From contig CM043947.1 in NCBI GenBank assembly GCA_014529385.2, forward strand, positions 97,560,036-97,624,035: 64,000 nucleotides of DNA, given 5' to 3'. The notes beneath the pieces were generated by a model, which made no database searches, had not been told where the DNA came from, and saw only the letters and a list, made by a program, of their open reading frames with translations. Both the position numbers and the translations under genes were made by a program. This document shows positions 1 through 12,219 of the stretch, in pieces (position 1 is the stretch's first letter; the number at the start of each line of letters is the position of its first letter). Source of the stretch: Adiantum capillus-veneris (Eukaryota > Streptophyta > Polypodiopsida > Polypodiales > Pteridaceae).

Positions 1-1477
1 CACAACATCAACTACTATCTATTATGACAACACAAAGTTTATCATTCACATTTCTTCATACCATATCCCCTTCCTATTAAAGTCTTACTGCAGCATATGC
101 ATTTTGTCTTTCAATGCGTCAGCTACATTTTGTCTTTCAAATGCTTGTTTTATTCTTTGGGACAACCTTCAAATACTGTTAGCCTCACACACTATTAGCC
201 ATTCATTATGGTTTTCAGCCAAAGTTTAACCTCAGTCACATTTCAAGCAGTAGCCTGTAGTCAAATCAAGAACGTTTGCAAAGATTTTAGTTCTCAACAA
301 AGGTGAATCTCGGCCACATTAGAAGCACTCAAACATGAACATTCACATACATCCATTATTGATGATTGAGAGTCCTCAGCTCAAAAGTATATCTCTGTAC
401 AAGCTCCACATATTAACACTCCCTAAACATTCACAAGCATCCATTATTGTTGAGTGAGGTTCGAGAGTCCTCACCTCAAAGTAAATTGTCGCATGTTGCT
501 CCACAAGTTATTAGCAGTCCTGAAAGAAAACCTTAAAGTCAAAGGCAATAGACTGCACATCAAATCAAAAACCAAAAAAGTGCAGAGAACAACAATTACT
601 CTTGTATTTGCAGATGGAAGATGCAGGCCTGGTTTCGCTCTGTCGGCTGACTCTTTTGGCATCCTCTTGCAAGGGCTGAGAGGGGTGCGGTACAGATAAG
701 AGATCTTGAGAGGCTGCGGCTACCATATCTACCCCGATCTCCATCATAGGAGGTTCCGCTCGAGCACAAGGGCTAGTGGCATCCAATCCCTCTCGACCTC
801 ATTAGCTCTGTCGACAGGATTGCCTCTTGCAAGGACTTCACAGAGCATGCGTCAAGCATTCGCTCATCATTGGAAAGGCAGGGATACAATAGGCTAGAGG
901 GGGGCACCGTCAGGCAAGCTTCGGCTTTGACTACAGGCGAGCCAGGGAAGACGACACCCGCGTGGGGAGGCAACGCAGTGAAAGGGCAATGGGCGAGCTA
1001 GGGAAGACGAGGCCCATTGTGCCGAGCTTGAGCGCGTGAGGAGGCAACGCAGTGAACTCGTACAATGTGCCTTCAATGTACACGAGGTTGGCACCTTAAT
1101 AGCATGAAGGGATAGCATCTCGCTGAGGAGCCTCCAAGTGTCTACCTGGGAGTGGGTACATACCCCATCCCAAACTGAGTGACTGAGAGCATTAGTCGTC
1201 TCTCTTCTGGGTACTTATCATCCAAAGGGAGAATCCTAAGTGGAAATGTGCAAGGGGGGGGTTGGTATCCCCACTCACGCTCTACTTTTTAGCAAAGGAA
1301 TCAAAGAATTTGTGTGGAAATCCATTTTCCTTCACTGCCATCTCACCATCTTACCTCCAGATGTTCAGGGACAAGTGGCGGTGTTGACCAATACCCTAAG
1401 CGTGTGATTTGGCCAAAAATCAAGCATGATACCACCTTGCCAAGTTAGATGTCTCTATACTGGCTCCTCTACCCTAA
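1..1477. other. Unassigned AT-rich DNA
   Basis: No convincing gene: the reading frames are short and show no recognisable domain. An imperfect direct repeat occurs at about 944-990 and 993-1055 (shared words GAAGACGA and GAGGCAACGCAGTGAA). A purine run at 1251-1260 followed by TTGGTATCC resembles a polypurine tract, but no LTR could be matched to it. Confidence 0.5.
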
Positions 1478-2763
1478 AGATTATGTCTATGAAGGCTTTG
1501 TTGGATCAGCAATGTTTGGCGTGTGCAAGGGGGCCAAGCCCAAAGGTTTTTAAAGCTTTCAATTGAAGAAAAAACGCTGCATGGAGGTGGAAGAATGCTG
1601 CAGTTCCATGGGGCAAGGAAGTCGCCAGGTGGGCGGTAAGGGAAGCTCAAGTGAAGAAGGAAAGTGGGCATGATGATGCCATCTGGAGGGAGTTGTCACT
1701 TGCAAGGAGGAGCTGGACGTAATAGAGGACCTAAATGGGCAAGCTGGAACGCTGGAGAGATAGGAAAGGTAGGTAAGGCCAGAGAGGGTCGGGCTGATGT
1801 GCATGGCAAGCAACAAGGGAAAGTGTTGCAGGGCTGGAGAAGGTGTTTCGAGAAGCTAGAGAACCAGGTGATATCAGAGGAGGTGTAGAAGGCTGGAGGC
1901 TACCAAAACCAAAAACAGATGGCGCTGCTCTTTAGGGAGAGAGAGCCGTAAGCAGGAAAACTATTTGCCGTGAGGGAATTGGGGCCATTGCAATGCATGT
2001 GAGCAGGGCTACAAGCAGAAAGAGGAAGAGGCCCATGAGCTGGGGATAATATTGGAGGGAGAGAGAAGCTTGGTATTGGGTTGCAGCCTTCAAGGCTATG
2101 AACCAGAGAAGGAGCACCATTTGAAGGGTTGACCATGAGAGCGGGGCTGGATAGCGCAATAAGGAGGGGAGCCATATTGCAGTAGACCTGGGGAGGTCAC
2201 CCCCTACCAAGAAGGGCATTCAATTTTTTCTCTCTCTCTAGATTGTGCGAGCATCGAGAAGGGGGTCACCTTTGCAAGGTCTGCAAAGGAGCCGGGATGG
2301 TGTTTTCTAAAGAAGATCGCTCATTCTCCCTTCTCAGATTGGAGCCAATTTAGTCGGCATATTCATTCTCTTTGGAATTCAAGTGTCCGCTTTAAAGATC
2401 CGCCACATTCTCTCTTGTTTTTTGTGTCGAGTGGAGTATGCTATACACATGTGCTTTTGGTATATATCAGATGTATGAGTGTATAATGTCGGGAAGTATT
2501 GTATGCCAAGAGGATGCCAATTTGTAAGGGAATTTTGCATATTAGGGATCTTTCAAGTGTGTGTATATCGGTCGATGTTGAATTGCAAATCTATGGTCTG
2601 TGTATGTAGTCGAGGTCGGTCGGGAACGGGTAGGGTTAGTTGTGGATTCCACATTGTGTATCAAGGTGTGTGTTTGCTATGGGATAGGGGTGTTGTGGAA
2701 CCACTGGGCTATAGAGAGGCATTTACTGAGTATGGTGGGTGTGTTCCCATTTCCCCCTTTCCA
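1478..2763 (+). repeat. 5' LTR, truncated
   Basis: Direct repeat of 5276-6568, with roughly one difference every 15-25 bases by eye. It ends in CA at 2763. The last 90 bp also resemble the end of the LTR at 13064-15085 (shared words GATAGGGGTGTTGTGGA and CTATAGAGAGGC), so the two elements belong to related families. Confidence 0.75.
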
Positions 2764-2767
2764 TCTT

Positions 2768-2790
2768 GTGGTGCCCCCACTAAGGATCCA
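2768..2790 (+). promoter_or_regulatory. Candidate primer-binding site
   Basis: TGGTGCCCCCACTAAGGA begins a few bases after the LTR end. Nearly the same block lies next to LTR ends at 9440-9459 (-), 34979-34998 (-) and 54071-54092 (-). Position and conservation suggest the minus-strand priming site. The tRNA was not identified. Confidence 0.6.
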
Positions 2791-2824
2791 CTGATTGCTT
2801 CCTAACAAGGTGTTCGTGAATCAA

Positions 2825-4380
2825 GATGAAGTAGGAGTTTGGTCTAGTCTTCAAAGGAGATGAAGATGTAGATGATTGGATTGCCGATTTTGAGCTATTT
2901 ATATTGGCAGTATTGTAGATGCCAGGTGATGAAGCAAAGCTCCGGACTCTACCTTTGGTGCTGCGAGGTAAAGAAAAAGTTTGGTTCGATGGCTTAGAAG
3001 TCTGCACACAAGCAGACTTGGATCAGATCTCGTGAGCAATTCTTACAAAGGTATAAAAAGCTGGTGCCGGCTTCGGAAGCAGATGCGAAGATCAAAGGTT
3101 TGCAGCACGATGTAAGTGCAGATTTTGATGCTTTTGTTGATAATTTTGAAGCTTATTGGGGGGATTTTGGGGCTGCTACCCAAGCAACCAATGCGGGATA
3201 ATTTAAGCTCGAACGGTTTCTATCTTGCTTGCATCCCTATGTTCATGAGAGGGTGGACTACGAAGATCCAAGGACCTTTGATGAAGCTGTCAGAGTTGCC
3301 AGAGCAAAGAGTCGAAAGATGAAGAAGAAGATGGAGGCATGACTGTTGCAGTCTATAGTTGCGGCAGCCAGTGGACTTAGGCCCAAAGAGATTGAGGAGC
3401 ATCAAAAGGTAAAAGCTCATTTTCTTGATATGCATTTGATCAAAGCACATGACGCTGATGCTAGGCTAGAGGAGGTAGCAGAAGTGTCAACCCGGTCTCA
3501 AAAGATACAGTGAGGCATATTCAGAGTACCACCTAGTTTGCTTCCTCAAGAAGACGAGGTGATAGAAGATCTTAAAGAAGAGATGTCAGTTCTAGAGCCA
3601 GCAACGAGGCTGACAGCAAAGGTGCAAGAACCGACAAGATCATAAGAAGAGTCCAACATTTCTCATAGCTCCAACAGCAGTTTGGACACACATGCTACAT
3701 GGGAGACAGAATCCATGTATTCTAGGTATGAAACTTATGATGTTTTTCATGTAGATGAAGTGGAAAAAAATGTATGCAAGTTGCCTACCAGCTAGCTAAA
3801 GGTCAAAGAGAAGTATAGTGTTACACCTTGTGTGAATAGGCCAGTCGGGCAACCTATCAAATGTCTTGTGATGGTGAGTCCCTATTGGAGGAAGAGGTAT
3901 GGTTTGATTGTGCATCATACATAATTGAAGAGCAGGTTTCTGAAGATGACTTGCAGGAGCTAGGAGCAGAAGCTGTGGTAGGTCAAGTTGATTTATCTAT
4001 GCAGGGGGTGGAGCAACCTTTCCTTGATGGGCATGTCGAGGTGCACTTTGAAGTTTCAGAGTTTGTGTGTAGCGGTGGAGAGATAGCTCGCACAAATGAC
4101 TCTATGGAAACTGTTATAGGTGCAGTCTATGAGAGTGAGGCTCCATGAAAAGAGGAAGGTGCCACCAACCTTGCAGGTGATGAGGTATTTGAAGAACAGG
4201 TTGAAGCTCTAGCAGGTCATACTCTCGGGTATGAAAGGGTGGCCTTGGAGCCATTTACAGAGGGCTTAAATGCAGGTATGCAAAGGGAACATGTTTGCTT
4301 GGCTATGCAGCATGTGGAGGCAAATGGAAAGGTTTGGATACTTTATGCTATGCTATTGATAGCTATGTTGTTCTAGGTTA
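2825..4380 (+). pseudogene. gag relic (Retrotrans_gag-like) with acidic tail
   Basis: Switching frame across stops gives a gag capsid-like sequence. It starts with FKGDEDVDDWIADFELF near 2850, continues with LRGKEKVWFDGL near 2965, REQFLQRYKKLVP near 3032, and FLSCLHPYVHERVDYEDPRTFDEAV near 3220. This matches the usual pattern of plant gypsy gag (W-F, then the F-x-x-R-F block, then the P-x-T-F-E-A-V block). After about 3480 the frame becomes acidic; the longest open piece is 3861-4148, rich in E, D and V. At least three in-frame stops and a frameshift are present. There is no zinc knuckle and no protease. The function, if once active, was the virus-like-particle capsid. Confidence 0.65.
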
Positions 4381-4837
4381 CTTTGCAAGGTGTACAATGC
4401 AGGTTTCATTTCTCATATGATAAAGGTGATGATATGGAGAGTTCTTTAGAAGGTGACATGATAGCTGCTTATGGTACCAACGCTTCAAGTGGTCGAAAGT
4501 ATGATTATGGTTGGCAGAAAGGATTATGGATGCAGGGTGATGAAGATCCATGCTATGAAGAACTGGAAGGGTGGCATGGCTATTGGCCTACAAGTGCAAA
4601 GGAAGGCTTGGATATACATGCTTTATAGGTGGATGGCTACGGCCAATGTTTTACGTTTGATCCAGGTGGACTCTATGCCATGCTCGTGGAAGCTTTGAGC
4701 TTTCCATTTGACCGTGGAGGGTGATACATTAGCAGATAATTTTGTCTCTATCTCTATCCTATCTATAGAGCCACTATATTACCTATTTTACATCCTTCTA
4801 TCATACACAGACTTCTTTTACTTAAATAATACTATGG
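4381..4837 (+). other. Internal region of the same element, no product
   Basis: Short open frames only (4383-4628 and 4471-4698). Neither shows a known domain. The stretch sits between the gag tail and the polypurine tract, where pol would be in a complete element. Confidence 0.45.
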
Positions 4838-4868
4838 TTGAGCATGAATGCTCAACGAGGGGGTGGGA
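4838..4868 (+). promoter_or_regulatory. Hairpin plus polypurine tract
   Basis: TTGAGCATGAATGCTCAA is an 8-bp perfect inverted repeat with a 2-base loop, followed at once by CGAGGGGGTGGGA. The purine run is the expected plus-strand primer, and the 3' LTR should start just after it (TG at 4871). The same arrangement occurs at 13037-13063, 32431-32464 (-) and 48687-48718 (-). Confidence 0.6.
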
Positions 4869-4870
4869 AA

Positions 4871-6568
4871 TGATGGTGCATCCAAACACTGTCAACCCAA
4901 GGATAAGTCATCGGCACCTGTGTTAAACTTAGCAACTAGATGACGTAGTACTTGTGCATCTTCTTGATGCAAGGTATGGCCGGCATTGTCAGGAAGTCTA
5001 TGCCGAATGTGGATTTTAGCAAACCAAAGGAGGTTTTCATGCTCAACTCGTCGGGATTTCCAGAAGTGTGGGTGCAATCGTCAGCTAGTGCCATGATATA
5101 TTATATGTTGAATGCTTTCACAATTTTGCCAATTTCAAGGCTCTCATGATGCATGAAACCGCTCAATTGGATATTGTTTGAAGGTTGCCACACTTGTAGC
5201 GGTCCTGCTCTTCTCAGGGTGGTGTGTGGGATTGACTGTGACCCATTTGCATCGCCGTGCGATTGTCCACACTAGAGATTATGTTTATGAAGGCTTTGTT
5301 GGATCGGCAATTTTTGGCGTGTGCAAGGGGGCCAAGACCAAAGGTTTTTAAAGCTTTCAGTTGAAGAAAAAATGCTGCATGGAGGTGACGGAATGCTGCA
5401 GTTCCATGGGGCAAGGAATTCACCAGGCGGACGGTAAGGGAAGCTTGAGTGAACAAGGAAAGTGGGCATGATGATGCCATCTGGAGGGAGTCGCCACTTG
5501 CAAGGAGGAGCAGGACGAAATACAGGACCTAAATGGGCAAGCGAGAGCGCTGGAGAGCTAGGAAAGGTAGGTAAGGCCAGGGCAAGGGCTGCCAGAGAGG
5601 GTCGGGCTGATGTGCATGGCAAGCAACAAGGGAACGTGTCGCAGGGATGGAGAAGGAGTTTCGAGGAGCTAGAGCACAAGGTGATATCAGAGGAGGTGTA
5701 GAAGGCTGGAGGCTACCAAAACCAGAAACAGATGGCGCTGCTCTCTAGGGAGAGAGAGCCGTAAGCAGGAAACTATTTGCCGTGAGGGAAATGGGGGCCA
5801 TTGCAATGCATGTGAGCAAGGCTACAAGCAGAAAGAGAAGGAGGTCCGTGAGCTGGGGATAACAGTGGAGGGGGAGAGAAGCTTGGTATTGGGTTGCAGC
5901 ATTCAGGGCTATGAACCAGAGAAGGAGCACCATTTGAAGGGTTGGCCATGAGAGAGGGGCTGGATAGCGCAATAAGGAGTGGCGCCATATTGAAGTAGAG
6001 AAGGGGCGGTCACCAAGAAGGTCATTCAATTTTTTCTCTCTCTGTAGATTGTGCGAGCATCGAGAAGGGTGTCACATTTGCGAGGTGTGCAAAGGAGCCA
6101 GGATGGTGTTTTCTAAAGATGATATCCCATTCTCCATTCTCAGATTAGAGCCAATTTAGTCGGCATATTCATTCTCTTTGGAATTTAAGTGTCTTCTTTA
6201 AAGATCCACCACATTTCTCTCTTGTTTTTTGTGTCGAGTGGAGTATGCTATATACATGTACTTTTGGTATATATCAGATGTATGAGTGTATAATGTCGGG
6301 AAGTATTGTATGCCAAGAGGATGCCAATTTTTAAGGGAATTTTGCATATTAGGGATCTTGCAAGTGTGTGTATATCGGTCGATGTTGAATTGCAAATCTA
6401 TGGTTTGTGTATGTAGTCGAGGCCGGTCGGAAACGGGCAGGGATAGTTGTGGATTCCACATTGTGTATCAAGGTGTGTTTGCTAGGGGGTATGGGTGTTG
6501 TGGAACCACTGGGCTATACAGAGGCATTCAGCTAGTGTGTTGGGTGTGTTTTCATTTCCCCCTTTCCA
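4871..6568 (+). repeat. 3' LTR
   Basis: Starts TGATGGTGC after the purine tract and ends CA at 6568. From 5276 on it matches the upstream copy. The first 400 bp have no partner in the 5' copy, so the start rests only on the purine tract and the TG. Confidence 0.65.
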
Positions 6569-6619
6569 ACGGCCTACTTACCTCTAGGCCTAAATGGTGC
6601 ATCATTTTCTCACTCATGA

Positions 6620-8087
6620 CGCATATCTATGTGCCACCATCTATGTAGATGTTTAAGATATGTTTCCCCTTGATGTGGGCGTCTATGGCTGGTAGGATGT
6701 CATCAAGATTCTTCCCAGAGATAGCCCTAGCTATCCTTGGTCTTGCTTTTCTTATACTCACCATCTTTGTCCATTGTCTTCTCATCCATGGTGCAAGATG
6801 GAGTAATTGGGGCCAAGTTATCTTTGGACCCTGCATCAACACATCTTGAACTACGTCATATGGTTTAGCATACTCATCCAATGAAAAATCCACAATGTCG
6901 ATCTTTCGTCGAGGCTTAGATTCCTGCTTGCTAGATTCTCCTTTTTCTTTCATCTTTTCCTCCCTTGGAGAGGCTTCTTTGTGCCTGGCACGCTTCACTC
7001 CCATGGCATCCACTTCTTCTACCTTTCCTTTTCCTTTGTTCTTATCTTGGACCAGTTCTTCTAACTTTGCCTTCCCTTTAGCTTCTAGATTAATAACACT
7101 CACTGCTTGGTTTACAACAGGTGGTGGAGGTAGCGATGGAATGAGAGGTTGTGGTGGTGGTTGTTGTACAGGTGGTCGAATGACTTGGACCGGTGGAATC
7201 GGCACTGGTTGTGTGGGTGGTGGTGGTCTTGCCCTTGGTGGAGAGATTTGATTCTGTCTTCCTCCTCTATTGAAGTTATGCGTTCTCGGATGTGGGCAAT
7301 AATACATACCATGGCTATCTTCCCCACAATTATAGAAGTGGACGTACTCTTGGTTTTTCCTTCATTGTCCTCTCCCTTGCTCTAGATTTTTGATAGGTGC
7401 ATGCCCTTGCTGCACCAGATGCACGGATAAACTTTCAAGCTGAGTGGTGATGCGACGCAACAGGTCTTACTGCTCTTCTAATGCCTCCTGTGGTTGGGTT
7501 CTATGAACAACTGTTGCATTCACTGGGGTTAGTCAGACTTAGCTCGATTCCTATGAGTCATTGACTCTTGCTTGCATGCACAGCTTCTTGTCTTTAAGGC
7601 AGGCTACTTCCACTATCAACTCATACGTTGCTGGGAATCTTCCCTTCACCTTTTCTTTACGCGGTGACCACAGGCCAGCAATGAAACGGTCCTTCTTTAA
7701 GAAATGAGGCACTCCTTCACCTTCCTCCAGTGAGGCAACCCATTGCTCCCACAAATCCACAAACTTGGATTCGTAGGTGGGATACTCTAGCAGGCTTTCC
7801 TGCTTTAATTCCGTCAGCAGCTGCCATAACTCTTCTGAGGCTGTGCCTCCACCAAACCTCTTTACAAAGGCAACACGTAGTACATACCATGCATTCTTGG
7901 TAGCTTGGGGCAAAGCATTGTACCAAGACTTGGCCTCTACTTTCATCAATAGAGGAAAAATTTGTAGTCATGAGGCATCGTCATCCTTGTTGGAAACCAC
8001 ACAAGCGATGTCGAAGTCATCCGAAAAATCAGTGGTGATGTCTTCTCCCTTCTTTTCACTGAATGTGAGAAAAGAGACACTTGCCAT
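6620..8087 (-). pseudogene. gypsy gag with start of protease, truncated
   Basis: Read on the - strand from ATG 8087. The opening frame (ASVSFLTFSEKKGEDITTDF) meets a stop near 7960. It then gives a gag capsid core at 7949-7551 (KSWYNALPQATKNAW, VAFVKRFGG, then FLKKDRFIAGLW). The open frame 7307-6627 begins inside a zinc-knuckle-like C-P-H-P block, has a proline-rich stretch and a basic K/E-rich linker, and ends at NIYIDGGT, the start of a retropepsin active site. The protein stops there because the element is cut off near the LTR end at 6568. The rest of pol is absent. The arrangement resembles the gag at 54032-50907, a related Tat-like family. The nearby + strand element probably inserted into this one or recombined with it. 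Confidence 0.7.
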
Positions 8088-9439
8088 GGTAGTAACTCAA
8101 TGAGCAGGAAATTACAAACTTTTTTTTTTCAATAACATAAATGACATTAGCGGCCCATAGCGGCTTTTTATAGGGTTGGGTGGATGTATTTAAAATAGGA
8201 TAAAAATGGAAACATTGGTGGTAATCCAATACAGGGAGAATAATAGGGTTTGGGGAGCTAAGGATTTCCCTAGCACTGTAACACCAAATAGATACACAAT
8301 CTTCTACTGGTAGAAGATTTTCTTATCTACATAAATACTCACATGCATGTGTTGCAGAAACCTAAACGGGAAGGCTGTTGGTTTGTTTTCCATGATGCAT
8401 AGAAGGTGGAGCACATACTTATACTCTTATCGTGCCGGTCTTGATGAGTTGCCACATCCACAAGAGGTCGTCGCCTTTCATAGGCTCCACTTTTCCTTTG
8501 TCGCTTAGTATGTACGGGGTGATGACGATGTGTTTGACTACTCCTAGCCTTTTAGCTAGGAGCAGCTGTAGGTAATTACTGTAGTCAACGCGTTGCATGA
8601 ACTCCAATCCATTCAGTTGTAACTCGTCTCCAGCGCACTGGGTCTCACCTGTGGTGGAGAGTTTCTTCAAGATGAGCTGTACGGGGAGAGGAGGAAGACC
8701 CTCTACCCGTCCTCTAAAGCAGCGAGGTCAATAGCCAAACCACTCCTCCTTAAGGCATGGGAACATTCTTACCACTTCTACTTCAGGATTGTTGAAATGG
8801 ATTGGCAGTACTTGCATGCACCGCACGAATCGATAGGCGACCTTCCGCCGCTTTGCCTCGGATGACTTTCTTTTTGGAAAACTAGGCATGACCCGGCTTC
8901 TCGAACTTGAAGCACTCGTGTGGCCAGGTGCTTCTTCCTTTGGGATCATGTGTGACTGGACTGGCCTAGCCCTTCCTTCCCTTTGGCTCGAACAACCCCT
9001 TTAGGCCACTTAGGAGAAGAGGATATACCTTTTCTTGTAGTTTCATTAGGAAAGAGAGGCCTTACCGATATTTTTCCTCCCTTGATATGTACGACCTCGT
9101 CGCGGTGAATGTCGATGTAGATAATTTTAGCCCTTCGTTACCTTTGTTACAAGCACTCATTGATAGTGTGCTTTGGTTGACAATATTGATGGAACTTCAT
9201 AGCCTTCCCACCTGATGCTCTTAATTTGCAGCTAGCACAAGCAATACGAGATGGGGAGCTTACCTCTTGAATATTGATGACGCTACAGCCTGGTAGTAGT
9301 TCATCAATGAAGGCGGTCAATGCTTCTTCAGTCTCCTCCTCCTCCGTTCTCTAGTTGGAGAATTATTTCAGCCATTCGTCCATGGTTGACGATGTGCATT
9401 GTCTTCAACATTGCAAACCAGAGGTTTCCAAGAATCCCT
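8088..9439 (-). other. Untranslated leader of the - strand gypsy element
   Basis: About 1.35 kb between the candidate primer site and the gag start. Two small open frames on the - strand (8949-8728 and 8670-8419) show no domain I recognise. The first contains a basic KRKSSEAKRRK run. They may be degraded pieces of an extra protein, but this cannot be settled from the sequence. Confidence 0.4.
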
Positions 9440-9459
9440 CCTCAGTGGGGGCACCAAAT
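9440..9459 (-). promoter_or_regulatory. Candidate primer-binding site
   Basis: On the - strand this reads TTTGGTGCCCCCACTGAGGA, nearly identical to the blocks at 2768 and 34979. The - strand LTR would end in CA at about 9460, immediately upstream. Confidence 0.6.
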
Positions 9460-9617
9460 GATGAGCACAAATTGCATTACAGACCCCGACGGCCTCAAAA
9501 CACCAGGAGCTGATGCATGCCAAGCTGGCCACGGTGAGGTGAACAGGGGGCACCACCTAGATTTGAGCGGCTAGGACGGGATAATGGTGGTTTGAAATTA
9601 CTCAAACTCTGCACACT

Positions 9618-9672
<55 letters not shown>

Positions 9673-10200
9673 GATGAAAACCCCTCAGGGTGTGAGGGGA
9701 AACTCATTTAATTCAATATTTACATCAACCTTATCTTTGGCGAGGTGGAAACAATGGTGACAGAGAGATATAGAGAGAGATAGTGAGCCTAATAGTGCGT
9801 TCTCTAGAGGTGATCGACTCATAGACACAGATATTTCTACTAGCATGAGTGTGTGGCGACCATTGGGGTCAAGGTGTAGACATGGCTTCTTCACATAGTG
9901 CTAATTTCCAAAATGCTACACTAAATCCCCTCTCTCTTGATGCAAGTGTTGCCAATCGCTCCCACCAAAATGTTACCAACTAACCCCCCTTGATAGTGAC
10001 CTCTCAGTGCCTTTTTATAGGTGCTGACTGCTTTAGGTTTAGAGCAGTCTAATTAGGTTAGGGCCTTGATCACGAGAGACAAAGCAAGGCGATGGGTCCC
10101 AGATGGTTGATCCTTGCTTTGTCTTAGGAGGATTTAAAAAAATAAAAACTCCTAGGTGGGCCTTTGTGGCCATCACCTATAGAGAGGTGATAATTTACAA
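9460..10200 (-). repeat. Probable 5' LTR of the - strand gypsy element
   Basis: Placed by the primer site. The outer boundary is not visible because no second copy lies in the window. It contains an AG run at 9620-9671 (about 26 units) and a purine-rich block near 9981-9990 (- strand AAGGGGGGTTAG). Confidence 0.4.
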
Positions 10201-10438
10201 TTGGGGTTTTTTATAAGATTTGGTTTGAAACTAGGAAAAATGATGACAACCTACGATTTCACTGAAGAGGGCGTCGTGGATGAGATGCCGGCGAACCGTG
10301 GGCTGGTGCGTCGATGTAGTGCGGTCACCAGTTTTGGGGCCGGCCAGGGCATGCCTTCGTCGTCTTTATCTTGTTTCTGTGTTGGTGCCGCGCGAGTTGG
10401 CCGTCTTTATTTTGGGCGTCGATGTCGACTCCTTCAAG

Positions 10439-10665
10439 ATTTTCTTTATGTTCTTGTGTGTGCGTATATGCGTGCGTGTACTGTGTGGATATGTGAGTGC
10501 ACATAGGTGTGTGTGCTTGTGGACGTATGTGAGTACGTATGTAATGTGTGAGTGTTTTTTATGTTCTTGTGTGTGCGTATATGTGTGCGTGTACTGTGTG
10601 GATATGTGAGTGCACATAGGCGTGTGTGCTTGTGGATGTATGTGAGTACGTATGTAATGTGTGTT
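10439..10665. repeat. Two-copy tandem duplication, 113-bp period
   Basis: The word ATGTTCTTGTGTGTGCGTAT occurs at 10448 and 10561, and the following 90 bp agree with few changes. The unit is TG-rich. Open frames across it are side effects of composition. Confidence 0.75.
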
Positions 10666-10746
10666 TTTTTATATAAAGTGTTGTGAGTGTGTGTGCGTAT
10701 GGCACGGGGTGGTGTGTGGGAGTGTAAGCGTGTGTGTGTGTGGGAA

Positions 10747-10800
10747 TGAGAGAGAGAGAGTGATTATATATATCTATATCTATATCTATATATATATATG

Positions 10801-10851
<51 letters not shown>
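10747..10851. repeat. AG and TA microsatellites
   Basis: An AG run (10747-10760), a TATC/TA run (10765-10799) and a pure TA run (10808-10851). Confidence 0.9.
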
Positions 10852-10854
<3 letters not shown>

Positions 10855-11277
10855 CAGGCTATTATTACAGAGAACGGGGGGGGGGGGAAAGAGATGGCAT
10901 GAGTGAGAGGGGGGGTGGCAAGGGGATGGGGAGAGGGTGTGTGTGTATTTGTATGTGTGTAGGTAAGAGAGGGTTCTGTAATGCGGGCGGCGCCTGAGAG
11001 ATGACAAGGGAGAGAGAGAGAGAGATAATGACGTTTGAGGGTGAGGGAGAGAGGGAGGAAGGGGTGAGGGGGGTAGCGTGTGTGGTGGGGGGGTTATGAG
11101 AGAGAGAGAGAGAGCTGTTTATCTGTGCCTTCGGCTAAACTGACAGAGGAGAGAGAGAGATGATGGCGTTCGAGGGTGAGGGAGAGAGAGTAGCACTGTT
11201 TGCTGACCCCTTCGGACGAGAGAGCATGAGATAGTTGAGGGAGATGATGGCCTTGTGACCACTGTCGACACGAACCA

Positions 11278-11299
11278 GGGGGGGGGGGGGGGGGGGGGG
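11278..11299 (+). repeat. Poly-G run of 22
   Basis: Uninterrupted G from 11278 to 11299. Length may be affected by sequencing error. Such runs can form G-quadruplexes. Confidence 0.85.
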
Positions 11300-11376
11300 A
11301 GGTTGGGAGAGTAGAGGGACAAGGGAGGGTGCGGCAGAGGGGTAATCGGACTGAGGAGAGTGTGAGTGTGTTGGGT

Positions 11377-11541
<165 letters not shown>

Positions 11542-11806
11542 ATTATGCGTCTTCGGGGACGCTTACACAGAGATCAAGAGAGAGAGAGAGTTAGAATCAA
11601 GGGAGGGAGAGAATAGGGAGAGAGAGAGATAATAGGGTGAAGGTCTGAGGGGGTAAGGGAAGAGAGAGAGAGTGAAGGATAAATGAGAGAGAGAAAACGG
11701 CCCGCCGAGAGGGAAAAATAAGAGGGGGTTGGCGGGGTTGCGAGAGAGTGGGAGAGAGAAGATTGAATGGCGGCCCGCCACCAGAGGGAGAAAGACAAGC
11801 GAGGAG

Positions 11807-11808
<2 letters not shown>

Positions 11809-11893
<85 letters not shown>
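11809..11893. repeat. Compound microsatellite (GT)n(GA)n
   Basis: GT from 11809 to about 11855, then GA to 11893. Same order of motifs as at 11379-11538. The two blocks share AG-rich flanks. Confidence 0.9.
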
Positions 11894-11898
<5 letters not shown>

Positions 11899-12219
11899 TA
11901 ATGAAAGAGAGAGAGGGAGACTTTGTAAAATCATGGCGACTTGCCAGTGGAAGAAAAGGGGTGGCGGTTTGTTTTATGTGCCCTTTGGCCTGGGTGACAT
12001 AGGGGCAGAGATAAGAGAGAGATGGTGGGTTGGCAGAGCCAAACAAGGGAGAGAGAGACCTCTGTCCTTTGGTGATAATGGAGAGAGGTGTGGCCAAATT
12101 GGTGGCGGTACGCTGTGTCCAAGCATAGAAGGGGGTGGTGAATGTTAAAAAGCAACTTTTTATCATTTTTTCCGGTAATGTGCTCCTCCCTGATTGGGGT
12201 TGGTTCTACAAGCTTATGA

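Larger units (their letters stand above)
1478..6568 (+). mobile_element. Decayed gag-only LTR retrotransposon
   Basis: Two direct repeats of about 1.3 kb (1478-2763 and 5276-6568) have the same order of landmarks and both end in CA after a pyrimidine run. Between them lie a primer-site-like block, a broken gag and a palindrome plus purine tract at 4838-4868. The 3' LTR probably begins at TG 4871, so the 5' LTR has lost about 400 bp of its start. No protease, reverse transcriptase or integrase remains. Its gag, acidic tail and lack of pol resemble the - strand element at 31617-35490. No target-site duplication is visible, as expected if the left end is truncated. Confidence 0.75.

Noticed and set aside
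1249-1262. Polypurine tract of another element
   Set aside because: No LTR start or partner repeat follows; left as a note.
7149-7385. + strand W-rich open frame
   Set aside because: Antisense of the proline-rich gag region on the - strand.
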